The notes under the pieces were generated by a model. The model worked only from the letters and a program-made list of their open reading frames with translations, ran no database searches and was not told where the DNA came from. DNA of 64,000 bases from Marinobacterium nitratireducens (lineage in GTDB: Bacteria > Pseudomonadota > Gammaproteobacteria > Pseudomonadales > Balneatricaceae): NCBI RefSeq assembly GCF_014645375.1, contig NZ_BMLT01000008.1:62001-126000 (forward strand), given 5' to 3'. How positions within the stretch are numbered: position 1 is the stretch's first letter; every line of letters starts with the position of its first letter. A program made the position numbers and the translations under genes. Below, piece after piece: positions 27,319-36,296 of this stretch.

Positions 27319-28596
27319 CTAAAGCTCGCGACTGAAGTCGACGGCCACGGTTGTCCCGCCAAGGTTCAGTTCGGGAACAGCGGGAGCCGTGCGGGCGATG
27401 ACCTTGCCACGGCTTACGACCAGCAGGCGCTGGGGACGCAGACGCAACGCCTCGATCGGGTTGGGCGCCTGCAGTATGACGAGGTTTGCGCTGTTGCCGG
27501 TTTCGAGGCCGTAATCACGAAGCCCAAGCACCCGGGCGCCGTGATCGGTAACGGCGGCGAAGCATTGGCGCATCTCCTCGATGCCGGTGAGCTGGCCGAC
27601 GTGCAGGCCCATCTGGGCGACTTCGAGCATGTCGTGTGACCCGAGGCTGTACCAGGGATCCATCACGCAGTCGTGGCCGAAGGCGACGTTGATACCGGCC
27701 TGCATCAACTCCTTGACGCGGGTCATGCCGCGCCTTTTCGGATACTGATCGTGCCGGCCCTGCAGCGTGATGTTGATCAGCGGATTGGCGACCACCTGGA
27801 TATCGGCTTCGCGCATCAGCGGCAGCAGCTTGCTGACGTAGTAGTTGTCCATCGAGTGCATCGAGGTCAGGTGCGACCCCGTGACCCGTCCCTGCAGGCC
27901 CAGTCTCTGTGTTTCGAACGTCAGGGTCTCGATATGCCTGGACAGCGGATCGTCGCTTTCGTCACAGTGCATATCCACGGGTAGCCCGCGTTCTGCGGCC
28001 AGTTCGCACAGGGCGCGGATCGACCGGGCGCCCTCGTCCATGGTGCGCTCGAAATGCGGAATGCCGCCCACGATATCGACCCCCTTGTCGAGCGCTCGCC
28101 GCAGATTCTGCTCCGCGTCGGGACAGCGGAAATAGCCGTCCTGTGGGAAGGCGACCAGCTGCAGGTCGAGGTAGGGTTTCATCTCTTCCCGTACCTCGAG
28201 CAGGGCCTCGACGGCCAGCAGGCGGCTGTCGCAGATATCGACATGGCTGCGGATCGCCAGGGTGCCGCGGGCGATCGACCACTGGCAGAGCTCGAGTGCC
28301 CGCCGCTTGATCGCCTCGACCGTCAGCTGGGGCTTGAGCTCGTTCCAGAGCCCTATACCCTCGAGCAGGGTGCCGCTCTGATTGAGCCGCGGCAGGCCAA
28401 GGCTCAGCGTGGCATCCATATGAAAGTGGCTGTCGACGAAGGGCGGGGATGCCAGGCAACCCGGGTGGCGGAACTCCTGTTGTGCGGATGCCGGGATGTC
28501 GGGCCCGATCTCGACAATGCGGCCCTTGTCGATGGCGATATCGACGTTTCGGGTGCCGTCGGGCAGGTTGATTTGACGAATCAGCAGGTCGATCAT
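27319..28596 (-). CDS. CodA-family cytosine deaminase, probable 5-methylcytosine-type
   Basis: This metal-dependent amidohydrolase of 425 residues aligns with E. coli CodA at a constant offset of four. Metal and catalytic residues are His57 and His59 (DSHFHMD), His210 and Glu213 (MHCDES), His242 (SHLTSMHS) and Asp309 (FGHDC). The residue equal to CodA Asp314 is Cys310. In characterised CodA homologues, loss of this Asp goes with deamination of 5-methylcytosine to thymine. The ATG at 28596 follows GGGAG; the longer open frame to 28980 has no family match. No codB permease is adjacent. Confidence 0.88.
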   Translation of the reverse strand: MIDLLIRQINLPDGTRNVDIAIDKGRIVEIGPDIPASAQQEFRHPGCLASPPFVDSHFHMDATLSLGLPRLNQSGTLLEGIGLWNELKPQLTVEAIKRRALELCQWSIARGTLAIRSHVDICDSRLLAVEALLEVREEMKPYLDLQLVAFPQDGYFRCPDAEQNLRRALDKGVDIVGGIPHFERTMDEGARSIRALCELAAERGLPVDMHCDESDDPLSRHIETLTFETQRLGLQGRVTGSHLTSMHSMDNYYVSKLLPLMREADIQVVANPLINITLQGRHDQYPKRRGMTRVKELMQAGINVAFGHDCVMDPWYSLGSHDMLEVAQMGLHVGQLTGIEEMRQCFAAVTDHGARVLGLRDYGLETGNSANLVILQAPNPIEALRLRPQRLLVVSRGKVIARTAPAVPELNLGGTTVAVDFSREL

Positions 28597-28845
28597 CACG
28601 GTGGCTCCCTGGCTATGCCTGTGGCTACCGATACAGAATAAGCGGTAACCGGTCCGCTTTGGCAAGCGGTATGGCGGTTTGATAGTGCCGGATCCCGGCT
28701 GCGCACCACCGGTCGTTTTTCTGCCGACAGGATAAATCGTGTAAACAGATGACCGTGACAGGCGCCTGGGGCTGGCATTCTGGCCTTGTTTGTTTTGGCC
28801 GAGGGCTTGTATGGACTGGTTGGATTCGACTTGCGAGTGACGGAT

Positions 28846-29454
28846 ATGGATGAAACAGGAGTGATTGCCCTGGTGCTGGCGGCCGGGCGCGGCAGACGTT
28901 TCGGCCAGGACAAGCGGTGTCTGGTCATGGATGACGGCAAGACGCTGCTGAGGGCGACGATCGACAGCATTGCGTCGCACTTTGCGCAGGTGACGGTGGT
29001 GCTGCGTCCGGAGGACGACGCCGAGGCTCTGCAGGCGGCCCCCTGTCCGCTGATTCGCTCACCCAATGCCGATCGTGGCATGGGATTCAGCATTGCCGAC
29101 GGTTTTGCCGCGATCCGCGCTTGCGATGCCGTAGCCGCGGCCGTTTTTCTCGGCGACATGCCCTGTATCGAGCCTGCGACTTTAGCGGGACTGCTCGAGC
29201 ACGCAGGCCCGGACCGGATCGTGCGGCCGGCATTTCATGGCCGAGCAGGGCATCCGGTGATATTCGGGCGCGATTTCTGGAGCGAGCTTGCCAGTCTGGG
29301 AGGCGAGGAGGGCGCGCGTTCGGTACTCCACGATCATCCTGAGGCTTGCATGCATATCGAGTTGGATGACCCCGGGGTGCTGATGGATGCCGACCGCCCG
29401 GAGGCGTTCGAGGCGCTGCGCGAGCGCTATCGGCTCATGCATGCGGGCGATTAG
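28846..29454 (+). CDS. MocA-like molybdenum cofactor nucleotidyltransferase family protein
   Basis: The 202-residue product has the nucleotide-binding start LVLAAGRGRRFGQDKR, the magnesium-binding FLGDMPCI, and the later GRAGHPVIFG. These are typical of the NTP_transf_3 family, which includes MocA (CTP:molybdopterin cytidylyltransferase) and MobA. The GHP motif favours the MocA side. No molybdoenzyme or XdhC-type gene is close, so the partner is unknown. ATG 28846 (MDETGVIALVL) is the best start; the frame is open to 28786. Confidence 0.8.
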   Translation: MDETGVIALVLAAGRGRRFGQDKRCLVMDDGKTLLRATIDSIASHFAQVTVVLRPEDDAEALQAAPCPLIRSPNADRGMGFSIADGFAAIRACDAVAAAVFLGDMPCIEPATLAGLLEHAGPDRIVRPAFHGRAGHPVIFGRDFWSELASLGGEEGARSVLHDHPEACMHIELDDPGVLMDADRPEAFEALRERYRLMHAGD

Positions 29455-29767
29455 TCTACAGAGCGCCGGTTAAACCCTTACAACGACGGTGCTTCAGCGC
29501 CGGGCGGTACATTTTATAGCACATTATTTACGTACTTCATCTTGCTGTACGGCCGGGATTTTTACTTGTATTTCCGCCAAGCCTGCCGACTATGACGGTG
29601 AAATGACAAATTGAGGTCAGAAATGACTTCCGTGTTGCAGAGCATTGCGAGACACTTAGCCGCTCAAAAAAGAGCCTGCAACAAAACCGAAATCCAAAGG
29701 CGGGCGTAATATTCAATCGATTGAGATGCATCGACAGTCAGGTCGGGGCAGACTGCAGGGTGACAAG
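29455..29767. other. Intergenic spacer before folE
   Basis: The 313-bp gap is moderately AT-rich. No gene, known repeat or terminator was recognised. A folE promoter presumably lies here, but no convincing -35/-10 pair can be chosen. Confidence 0.35.
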
Positions 29768-30409
29768 ATGATTTCCAATGAAGCGCAGCGCGTTCGCGAG
29801 GTGTTGATCGAGAAGGGGCTGGAGACGCCCCTGAAAGAAAACGGCATGACCGCGGAGCAGAAATACGAGCGTATCAAGGGGCTGATGGCAGAGGTTGTCG
29901 GTACCCTGGGGCTCGACCTCGAAGACGACAGCCTGGCGGAAACGCCGCACCGTATCGCCAAGATGTACGTACGCGAGATCTTCGGCGGGCTCGACTACGC
30001 GAACTTTCCCAAGATGGCGCTGATCGAGAACAAGATGGGCGCCGAGGAGATGATCAAGGTCCGTGACATTTCGGTCACCAGCACCTGCGAGCATCATTTC
30101 GTTACCATCGACGGCTCCGCCAACGTGGCCTACATCCCGGGCGACAAAATCATCGGTCTGTCGAAGATCAATCGTATCGTGCGCTTCTTCGCTCAGCGCC
30201 CCCAGGTGCAGGAGCGCCTGACCCAGCAGGTGCTGGTGGCGCTGCAGACGCTGCTGGAAACCGAGAACGTCGCCGTGACCATCAATGCCGCACACTACTG
30301 CGTCAAAGCGCGTGGCGTCATGGACGTCAACTCCCAGACCGAGACCACGGCGCTTGGCGGTATCTTCAAGAGCGACGCCCGCACCCGCGCCGAGTTCCTG
30401 CGCAATTGA
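29768..30409 (+). CDS. folE: GTP cyclohydrolase I
   Basis: FolE converts GTP to dihydroneopterin triphosphate, the first step toward folate and tetrahydrobiopterin or queuosine-type products. The 213-residue protein has the zinc ligands in [12 protein letters not shown] and [13 protein letters not shown], plus [24 protein letters not shown], all typical of type IA. The ATG at 29768 ([18 protein letters not shown]) fits the family length; a start at 29726 would add 14 unsupported residues. Confidence 0.96.
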   Translation: MISNEAQRVREVLIEKGLETPLKENGMTAEQKYERIKGLMAEVVGTLGLDLEDDSLAETPHRIAKMYVREIFGGLDYANFPKMALIENKMGAEEMIKVRDISVTSTCEHHFVTIDGSANVAYIPGDKIIGLSKINRIVRFFAQRPQVQERLTQQVLVALQTLLETENVAVTINAAHYCVKARGVMDVNSQTETTALGGIFKSDARTRAEFLRN

Positions 30410-30485
30410 CCCCGGTGTTGGGTCCGCTCCTGCGTCGCTTGACCCAACGACGCTATATCACAACGGGCTAACGAGGTATCCGGCC

Positions 30486-30592
30486 GGGTAGGATGGGTCA
30501 AGCGATGCAATGGCAAGCCGGTTAAGGGTTGCTGCAAGGTCCGGGCATCGTGGACCCATCATATCGATCGCGGTACAGATCGATTGGCATAC
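30486..30592. repeat. Interspersed repeat with conserved 22-nt hairpin
   Basis: It begins GGTAGGATGGGTCAAGCGATGC and ends with GGACCCATCAT followed by ATCGATC-N8-GATCGAT at 30563-30584. It belongs to the same family as the elements at 6716-7550 and 49563-49806. Non-coding. Confidence 0.75.
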
Positions 30593-30632
30593 GTCGGCTC
30601 GGATCTTCCCGGCCGACAGCCATGCCAACGCC

Positions 30633-31748
30633 TCACACCCCGCTGTACAGCGCCTTGGTGGTGATATCGGCGACAGTCGGCGTACCGGCCAGAGCCATCG
30701 TCACTTCCAGCTCCTCTCGCAGTACCCGTAGCAGGTGAGCCACACCGAGCGCACCGGCTGTCGCCAGTGCGAAAATCTGTGGCCTGCCGATCATTACGGC
30801 ATCGGCGCCCAACGCCAGCGCCTTGAAGACATCGGTGCCGCGCTCGATGCCGCCATCGAGCAGCAGCGCAACCTCTGCACCCACCGCCGCGCGTATCCGG
30901 GGCAATACCTCGATCGCGGCCGGCAGGCAGTCGAGACCCCGGCCGCCGTGGTTGGATACCACTACGCCGTCGAGCCCCATGTCCACCACCCGCCGCGCGT
31001 CCGCCGGATGCAGTATCCCCTTGACCAGGATCGGCAGCTCCGTCTGGCCACGCAGCCATCGCAGGTCCTGCCACACCGGTGCTTCGCTCATCATGCCCTG
31101 AAACACGATGCTCTGGTGCGGTTTCAGCGTGGCCCGCGGCAGCGGCGGGCGATCCTTCAGGTTGACCGGCTCGATTCCCGGCGGCAGCTCGAAGCCGGCG
31201 CGCTGGGCGCGGTTGCGGATGCCGTGCAGCGGCGCATCCACGGTGACCACCAGGTGCGAGTAGCCGGCGCGCTCGGCCCGGCGTACCAGCGACAGGGTGA
31301 AGTCGCGGTCCTGCTGGAAGTAGAGCTGGAACCAGCATGGCGCCTCGGTTTGCGCCGCAATCGCCTCGAGTGGCCGAGACGCCAGAGTGCTCACCACCAT
31401 GGCGGCTTCCAGTGCGCTGGCGGCATGCGCGGTGGCCAGTTCGCCGTCGTCGTGAACCAGCCGCTGAAAGGCGACCGGCGCCAGCAGGATGGGGTGCCGC
31501 AAAGCCTGCCCGCAGACAGCGGTTGCGGTGCTGCCACCGGTACAGTCGACCAGTGCCCGGGGCTGTATCAGAAGCCGGTCCAGCGCTTCGCGGTTGCGAC
31601 GCAGCGTCATTTCGTCGCCGCCACCGCCGGCGATGTATTCGAAGATTGGCGCCGGCAGGCGCTCGCGGGCGTGTCGGGCGTAGTCGGCGGCGCAGACAAG
31701 GTCCTGCGGGATACGGTCGAGAGGGGGGAGCAGCGCTTGTCGGTTCAT
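30633..31748 (-). CDS. FMN-dependent alpha-hydroxyacid dehydrogenase/oxidase
   Basis: The 371-residue enzyme belongs to the lactate/glycolate/mandelate oxidase family and oxidises 2-hydroxy acids to 2-oxo acids. Visible features are IFEYIAGGGGDEMTLRRN, PILLAPVAFQRLVH, CWFQLYFQQDR, ILVKGILHPADARR (catalytic Lys region), VVVSNHGGRGLDCLPA (catalytic His) and LLLDGGIERGTDVFKALALGADAVMIGRP (FMN phosphate). Its ATG at 31748 overlaps the stop of the PiuC-like gene (ATGA). That places it at the end of the iron-uptake gene set, an unusual position for this family. The substrate is unknown. Confidence 0.9.
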   Translation of the reverse strand: MNRQALLPPLDRIPQDLVCAADYARHARERLPAPIFEYIAGGGGDEMTLRRNREALDRLLIQPRALVDCTGGSTATAVCGQALRHPILLAPVAFQRLVHDDGELATAHAASALEAAMVVSTLASRPLEAIAAQTEAPCWFQLYFQQDRDFTLSLVRRAERAGYSHLVVTVDAPLHGIRNRAQRAGFELPPGIEPVNLKDRPPLPRATLKPHQSIVFQGMMSEAPVWQDLRWLRGQTELPILVKGILHPADARRVVDMGLDGVVVSNHGGRGLDCLPAAIEVLPRIRAAVGAEVALLLDGGIERGTDVFKALALGADAVMIGRPQIFALATAGALGVAHLLRVLREELEVTMALAGTPTVADITTKALYSGV

Positions 31749-32428
31749 GTGTCGGCCCATTGCCGGATCAGGTTGTGGTAACAGCCGGTGAGGCGCACGA
31801 CTTCGGCATCATCGCCACCGAGACGGCCGCCAAGGCTCTGGATGCTCTGGTCGAGGTCGTAGAGCAGCTCGCGGCGGGCGTTGTCGCGCACCATGCTCTG
31901 CAGCCAGAACACCGCGGCGATGCGCGCACCGCCGGTTACCGGTGTCACGCGGTGCAGGCTGGTGGACGGGTAGAGAACCAGGTCGCCGGCCGCGAGCTTG
32001 ACGGTCTGGGCGCCGAAGCTGTCCTCGATCTGCAGCTCGCCGCCGTCATAGTCGTCCGGCTCGCTCAGGAACAGGGTCGCGGAAAGATCCGCGCGCACGG
32101 TTTCGGCGCTGCCCGGCACCTGGCGGATGGCGTTGTCGACGTGCAGGCCGTAGGTTTCGCCAGACTCGTAGCGGTTGAACATTGGCGGCATGATTTTCAG
32201 CGGCAACGCCGCCGAGAGAAAGCGCGGGTGACGGGAGAGTGCGGCCAGCAGGGTCTCGCCGAGCGTACGCGACAGCGGGTCGTCGGCGGCCAGCTGACGG
32301 TTGCGCTTGACCTGCAGCGCCTGGCCCCCGGCGGTGGCGCGCCCGTCGATCCAGGTGCCGTCCTCGAGTTGCTCGCGGAGGCGGTGCGCCAGCTCGGTGT
32401 CGAGCAGCGCGGGAATATGCAGAATCAC
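31745..32428 (-). CDS. piuC: PiuC-type Fe(II)/2-oxoglutarate-dependent hydroxylase
   Basis: PiuC/YbiX proteins are PKHD-type oxygenases encoded beside siderophore receptors such as Fiu and PiuA. The 227-residue product has the iron-binding HxD in YGLHVDNAI and the distal His in LHRVTPV. Typical stretches are SATLFLSEPDDYDGGELQIED and AAGDLVLYPSTSLH. Family length is about 226, which supports the GTG start at 32428 (VILHIPALL) preceded by AAGGA. It lies 328 nt after the receptor gene, with a repeat element between, and overlaps the alpha-hydroxyacid dehydrogenase. Its substrate is not known. Confidence 0.93.
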   Translation of the reverse strand: MILHIPALLDTELAHRLREQLEDGTWIDGRATAGGQALQVKRNRQLAADDPLSRTLGETLLAALSRHPRFLSAALPLKIMPPMFNRYESGETYGLHVDNAIRQVPGSAETVRADLSATLFLSEPDDYDGGELQIEDSFGAQTVKLAAGDLVLYPSTSLHRVTPVTGGARIAAVFWLQSMVRDNARRELLYDLDQSIQSLGGRLGGDDAEVVRLTGCYHNLIRQWADT

Positions 32429-32557
32429 AGTATGTCCTTCAGAGCGTCCTTCAGATGCAAAAGTATCCGGAGCGCGTGAAGCCGCGCTCCGGGTGGGTGG
32501 AGGCTGTTTCAACTCTATACAGGTTGCCGGCTGCAGCGCTCCAAACAGGCTCGGTCT

Positions 32558-32745
32558 GCAGGATGGGTGGAGCCGCAATGGCTCCGTGCTGCCAGGCGGC
32601 ACGAAGCTTGTTGCGGCGCAACTCATCAACGATATCAGCCGTCGCCTCTATGGACTGATCGCGCGGGATGGGTTTCACGACGCCTTCACCGCGTCAGTCA
32701 TGTACGCTCCTTGCCATGCGTCGCTTCACCCATCCTACGGCGCTT
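32558..32745. repeat. Interspersed repeat between receptor and piuC genes
   Basis: It opens with AGGATGGGTGGAGCCGC and closes with GTCGCTTCACCCATCCTAC, so the ends are inverted copies of the GTAGGATGGGT block. A further internal GGATGGGTTTC occurs near 32665. The rest of the 32429-32756 gap shows no gene. Confidence 0.65.
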
Positions 32746-32756
32746 CAAATAGCCTT

Positions 32757-34994
32757 TTAGAACCTGTACGTCAGCGCCAGGTTCGCGGCACGACCGTCGC
32801 CGATGTAGACAATGCTGCCGCCGCGGTAGGTCGCGGTGTAGTAGTCCTTGTCGAACAGGTTCTGGACGTTGGCGCGCAGGTTGAGCTGCGGACTGAAGTC
32901 GTAGCTGACGAAGGCGTCGTAGACGGTGTAGCCCGGCAGACGGATGCTGGTGCGGGCCGCCGCATCCGGCTGACCGCCGAAGATTTCGCTCGAATAGGTC
33001 ATGACACCGCCGAAGGCGAAGGCTGGCGTTGCCTGGTAGCGCAACTGGATGTTGGCGCTCTTTTCGGCGAAGTTGGCCTTGGGACGACCGATGTTGGCCT
33101 CGTCGTAGGAGTCCAGGGTCTCGGAGTTCATCAGCGCGATGCCGGCCTGGCCGCTGAGCCTGTCGGTAATATTGCCGGAGAGGCCGAGTTCGATCCCTTC
33201 GACGCGGTTCCTGCCGGTGTTGAGGTTGCCACCGGTGGCATAGGAATCGCCATTGTCCTCGATGACGTCGTCCTTGGTGGTGCGGAACAGTGCCGCGGTC
33301 AGCAGCAGGCGCTCGTCCATCAGGTTCCACTTGGTGCCGAGTTCGAGGTTGGTCGACTGCTCCGGATCCGCCGCCTCGTATTGGCCATCGGCATCGGTGC
33401 AGATGCCACCGTAACCGCAGTTGGTCGCGGCATCGGCTTCACCGCCGTTGATGTTCGACGAGGTGCTCCAGGTTGCATAGACGTTGCCGTCTTCCCAGGG
33501 CGACCAGGTCGCGCCCAGGTGGCCGTTCCAGAAACCGTCGCTGTACTTGTACTGCGCCTCCGGAATGATGACACCGCCACGCCCGGTACGCTCGCCCGCC
33601 CAGAGGTCGTAGTCGAAGTGGTCATAGCGCACGCCGGCGAAGATTTCCCAGTCGTCGTTCAGCGTGATGGTGTCCATCAGGTAGGCCGAGACCGTTTCCA
33701 GGTTCAGGCGGGTCAGGGTATCGCTGCGGCCGTAGGAGCCGTTCCAGCCGGAATGGACCGGGTTGTACGGATCGACGACGAAGCTGCCGTCGGCGGTGAC
33801 GTTGTAGTTGCCGGCGTCGGTGTCTTCGTCGGCGTACTCGATACCGCCGATGATGGTGTGGCGCATGCCGCCGAGGCGGGTGTCCCAGATCAGGTTGGTC
33901 TGGTTGCCGACGTAGTCGTTTTCCTGCCAGCCGGTGAACGAGCGCAGGCCGCCGCTGCGGGCGCTGTAGACCGAAACGATATAGTCGTTGGCGGTGGAGC
34001 CGATACGGCTCTTGTTTTCCAGGCGCAGCTCGTCGGTCAGCTCGGCGTCGATTTTAAAGGTGAAGATATCGGCTTCGGTATCCTGGAAGTCCAGACCGTC
34101 GGGGCCGACATAGCGGGCGTCCTGGTCCGGGCGGCCATCGGTCATGAAGGTGCCGGGATCGGAGCGGTCATCGCCGCGGAAATAGTAGTAGTCGGCCGAC
34201 AGCGCGAGCGCGGCGGTGGCCTGATAGACGCCGGACAGCAGTGCGCCCTGGCGCTGTTCGCCGGCCGGCTCGCGGTCGGGAATGTCGGCTTCGGTATAGA
34301 GGGTGTTGAAGCGCACCGCCAGATCGTCGTTGACGACCTTGTTGCCGTCGAAGGTATAGCGCTGGTAGTCGTCGGTTCCGAGTCCGCCCTGGACGGTGGC
34401 GAAATCGTCGTCCAGCGAGGCTTTCTTGGTCACGCTGTTGACGGCGCCGCCGGTGGAGCCGCGGCCGGCGAAGGTCGAGCTCGGCCCCTTGGAAATCTCG
34501 ATCTGTTCGAGAGCGAAGGTTTCGCGGGTGATCAGACCGGGGTCGCGCAGACCGTCGGTGAAGACGTCGTTGCGGGCTTCGTAGCCGCGGATGATGTAAC
34601 GGTCGCCGAAGGAGTTGCCGCCCTCGCCGGTGCCCAGGGTAATGCCGGGCTGGGCGCTGAGGATGTCCTTGAGCTCGGTCTTGCCGGAGTCCTCGATGGC
34701 ATCCTTGGTCAGCACCGTCATGGTCTGGGGCGTGTCGGCGATGTCACGGGCGCGGCGGCTGTCCGAGGTGCGCCTGGCTTTGTATGGAGCGTCCGGTTCG
34801 GCGTAGGGGTTAGCGTCGGCGGCGATGCGCCCGTCCTCGATCACCAGCGTATCGAGGGATAGTTCCTCCGCAAAGGCCGGCGTGATCATGGCCGACGACA
34901 GTGCCAGCGACAGGGTGCCGGCGATGGTCGCCGAGCGGTTGAAATCCAGCTCCCTGCGCAGCGTTGCAGGTCCGTTTACAGCTTTTCCGGTCAT
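32757..34994 (-). CDS. TonB-dependent siderophore receptor (Fiu/PiuA-like)
   Basis: This outer-membrane receptor imports ferric siderophores using TonB energy. The 745-residue precursor has a signal peptide ending near ITPAFAEE, then a TonB box (LDTLVI). The plug domain carries TPQTMTVLTKDAIEDSG, RYIIRGYEARNDVFTDGLRD and IEISKGPSSTFAGRGSTGG. A 22-strand-type barrel follows and ends in a C-terminal Phe (ALTYRF). The pairing with piuC suggests catecholate-type siderophores, as for Fiu and PiuA. ATG 34994 follows AAAGGAAAA. It lies 88 nt after tonB in the same direction. Confidence 0.94.
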   Translation of the reverse strand: MTGKAVNGPATLRRELDFNRSATIAGTLSLALSSAMITPAFAEELSLDTLVIEDGRIAADANPYAEPDAPYKARRTSDSRRARDIADTPQTMTVLTKDAIEDSGKTELKDILSAQPGITLGTGEGGNSFGDRYIIRGYEARNDVFTDGLRDPGLITRETFALEQIEISKGPSSTFAGRGSTGGAVNSVTKKASLDDDFATVQGGLGTDDYQRYTFDGNKVVNDDLAVRFNTLYTEADIPDREPAGEQRQGALLSGVYQATAALALSADYYYFRGDDRSDPGTFMTDGRPDQDARYVGPDGLDFQDTEADIFTFKIDAELTDELRLENKSRIGSTANDYIVSVYSARSGGLRSFTGWQENDYVGNQTNLIWDTRLGGMRHTIIGGIEYADEDTDAGNYNVTADGSFVVDPYNPVHSGWNGSYGRSDTLTRLNLETVSAYLMDTITLNDDWEIFAGVRYDHFDYDLWAGERTGRGGVIIPEAQYKYSDGFWNGHLGATWSPWEDGNVYATWSTSSNINGGEADAATNCGYGGICTDADGQYEAADPEQSTNLELGTKWNLMDERLLLTAALFRTTKDDVIEDNGDSYATGGNLNTGRNRVEGIELGLSGNITDRLSGQAGIALMNSETLDSYDEANIGRPKANFAEKSANIQLRYQATPAFAFGGVMTYSSEIFGGQPDAAARTSIRLPGYTVYDAFVSYDFSPQLNLRANVQNLFDKDYYTATYRGGSIVYIGDGRAANLALTYRF

Positions 34995-35082
34995 TTTTCC
35001 TTTCCTGATGACGTGACGGATGAGACCTCCCGCCCGGCGGGAAGCCACTAGATTGCTTTTATCGATTCGTGGAGGCTGTCAG

Positions 35083-35868
35083 TTAGCGGCGATCGTTTAT
35101 CGCGAAGGCGATGGGAACGTTCACGGATAGCCTGGCCTGACCCATATCCGGCGGGAAAGCCGGCAGTGGAGCGGCACTTTCGAGCATCTTCAGTACCGCC
35201 GCATCGAGCCGTTCGTGCCCGGAACTCCCGGTGATGCGGTAGTGCAGCACGGCGCCGTTGCGATCGATCTCGAAGAACAGCCTGACGACGCCTTCTTCGC
35301 CGCGCCGTCGGGACGCTGCCGGGTAGCGCTTGTGCCGGGCCAGGTGCGCGGCCAGTGCGGCGTAATAGGTTCGTTGTGCGCCCGGATTGCCGCCGGCGCT
35401 GGCCGCGTTGCCGCTGCCGGTCGTCGCCTTGCGGCTGCTCCGCTGTGCCGGCGTATCCAGGTTTGCCGTCTCCGCCGCCGGGTTGGGCTCGGGCTTTGGC
35501 GCCGGATTGGATTGCGGTTCCGGCAGTGGTGCGGGCTCAGGCTCAGGCTCGGGACGGGCTTTCGGTTCGGGCTTTGGCTCGGTACGCACCTCGGCCTGCT
35601 GTCTGGGTGTCACCGGTTCGGGCTCGACGATCGGCTGCGCAACGGGTTCCGGCTCCGGCTCCGGTTGCAGCCTGGCCTGTGCGGCTTCGTGGGTGACCGC
35701 TTCGGCGCCAAGATCGCCGAGCATGCCGAGGTCGATCTCGATTCCCTGTTCCCCCTGATCGCGGGCGCCGTCGTCGCTGTCGGTCTGCGCCATCACCAGC
35801 GCGAAGCCGGTCAGGTGCAGCAGCATCGCGAGGCAAAGTGCGATCAACCAGTGTCGGGTTGCGATCAT
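35083..35868 (-). CDS. tonB: Energy transducer TonB
   Basis: The 261-residue protein has an N-terminal membrane anchor (LIALCLAMLLHLTGFALVMAQ) and a long Pro/Glu-rich periplasm-spanning region with EPEPEPV and KPEPKPEP-type repeats. Its C-terminal TonB domain contains RYPAASRRRGEEGVVRLFFEIDRNG and SSGHERLDAAVLKMLESA. It carries energy from ExbB/ExbD to the receptor. It overlaps the preceding exbD gene by 4 nt. Confidence 0.92.
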   Translation of the reverse strand: MIATRHWLIALCLAMLLHLTGFALVMAQTDSDDGARDQGEQGIEIDLGMLGDLGAEAVTHEAAQARLQPEPEPEPVAQPIVEPEPVTPRQQAEVRTEPKPEPKARPEPEPEPAPLPEPQSNPAPKPEPNPAAETANLDTPAQRSSRKATTGSGNAASAGGNPGAQRTYYAALAAHLARHKRYPAASRRRGEEGVVRLFFEIDRNGAVLHYRITGSSGHERLDAAVLKMLESAAPLPAFPPDMGQARLSVNVPIAFAINDRR

Positions 35869-36296
35869 ACCGAGGCTCCCTGCAGTCGGGTGGCCAGCGC
35901 GACCTTCATCAGACCGGCGGCGCGAATCTGTTTCAGTACCGCCTGCAGCTGGTCGACCGGGGTGTCCGCGTCCGCCTTGACCAGTACCGAAAAATCGTCC
36001 GGGTTTTCGGCGTTGTCGAAGCGCAGCATCAGGGCTTCGCGGATGCCTTCCAGGCTGACCGGGCGTTCGTCCACGAACAGGCCTTCCTGTACGGAGATCA
36101 GTACCAGTGCGCGGTTGTCATCCTTCGAACGTTTTTCGCTGAGCGAGGCCGGCGGCATGACGCTGATCGCATCCGAACGGCTGATCTGGCCCGCGACCAT
36201 GAAGAAGATCAGCATCAGAAAGACGACGTTGATCAACGGGATCAGGTTGTCGTCGCCGCTGTTTATACGGCGGCTATGGGTGGGTGAGAATTTCAT
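35865..36296 (-). CDS. ExbD/TolR family protein, second copy, with Asn in place of the key Asp
   Basis: The 143-residue protein has one N-terminal helix (DNLIPLINVVFLMLIFFMVAG) and a periplasmic domain with VQEGLFVDERPVSLEGIREAL. In ExbD and TolR the helix normally carries a proton-conducting Asp (PxIDV; Asp25 in E. coli ExbD). Here the codon is AAC and residue 23 is Asn. The other exbD copy upstream keeps the Asp. It overlaps its neighbours on both sides by 4 nt. It is probably a partner in a mixed ExbD dimer rather than a lone motor subunit, but that is inference. Confidence 0.85.
   Translation of the reverse strand: MKFSPTHSRRINSGDDNLIPLINVVFLMLIFFMVAGQISRSDAISVMPPASLSEKRSKDDNRALVLISVQEGLFVDERPVSLEGIREALMLRFDNAENPDDFSVLVKADADTPVDQLQAVLKQIRAAGLMKVALATRLQGASV

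Noticed and set aside
32301-34862. An 853-codon open frame antisense to the TonB-dependent receptor
   Set aside because: It is an artefact of GC-rich codon use opposite a clear receptor gene; its sequence is low-complexity Val/Gly/Ala-rich without motifs.
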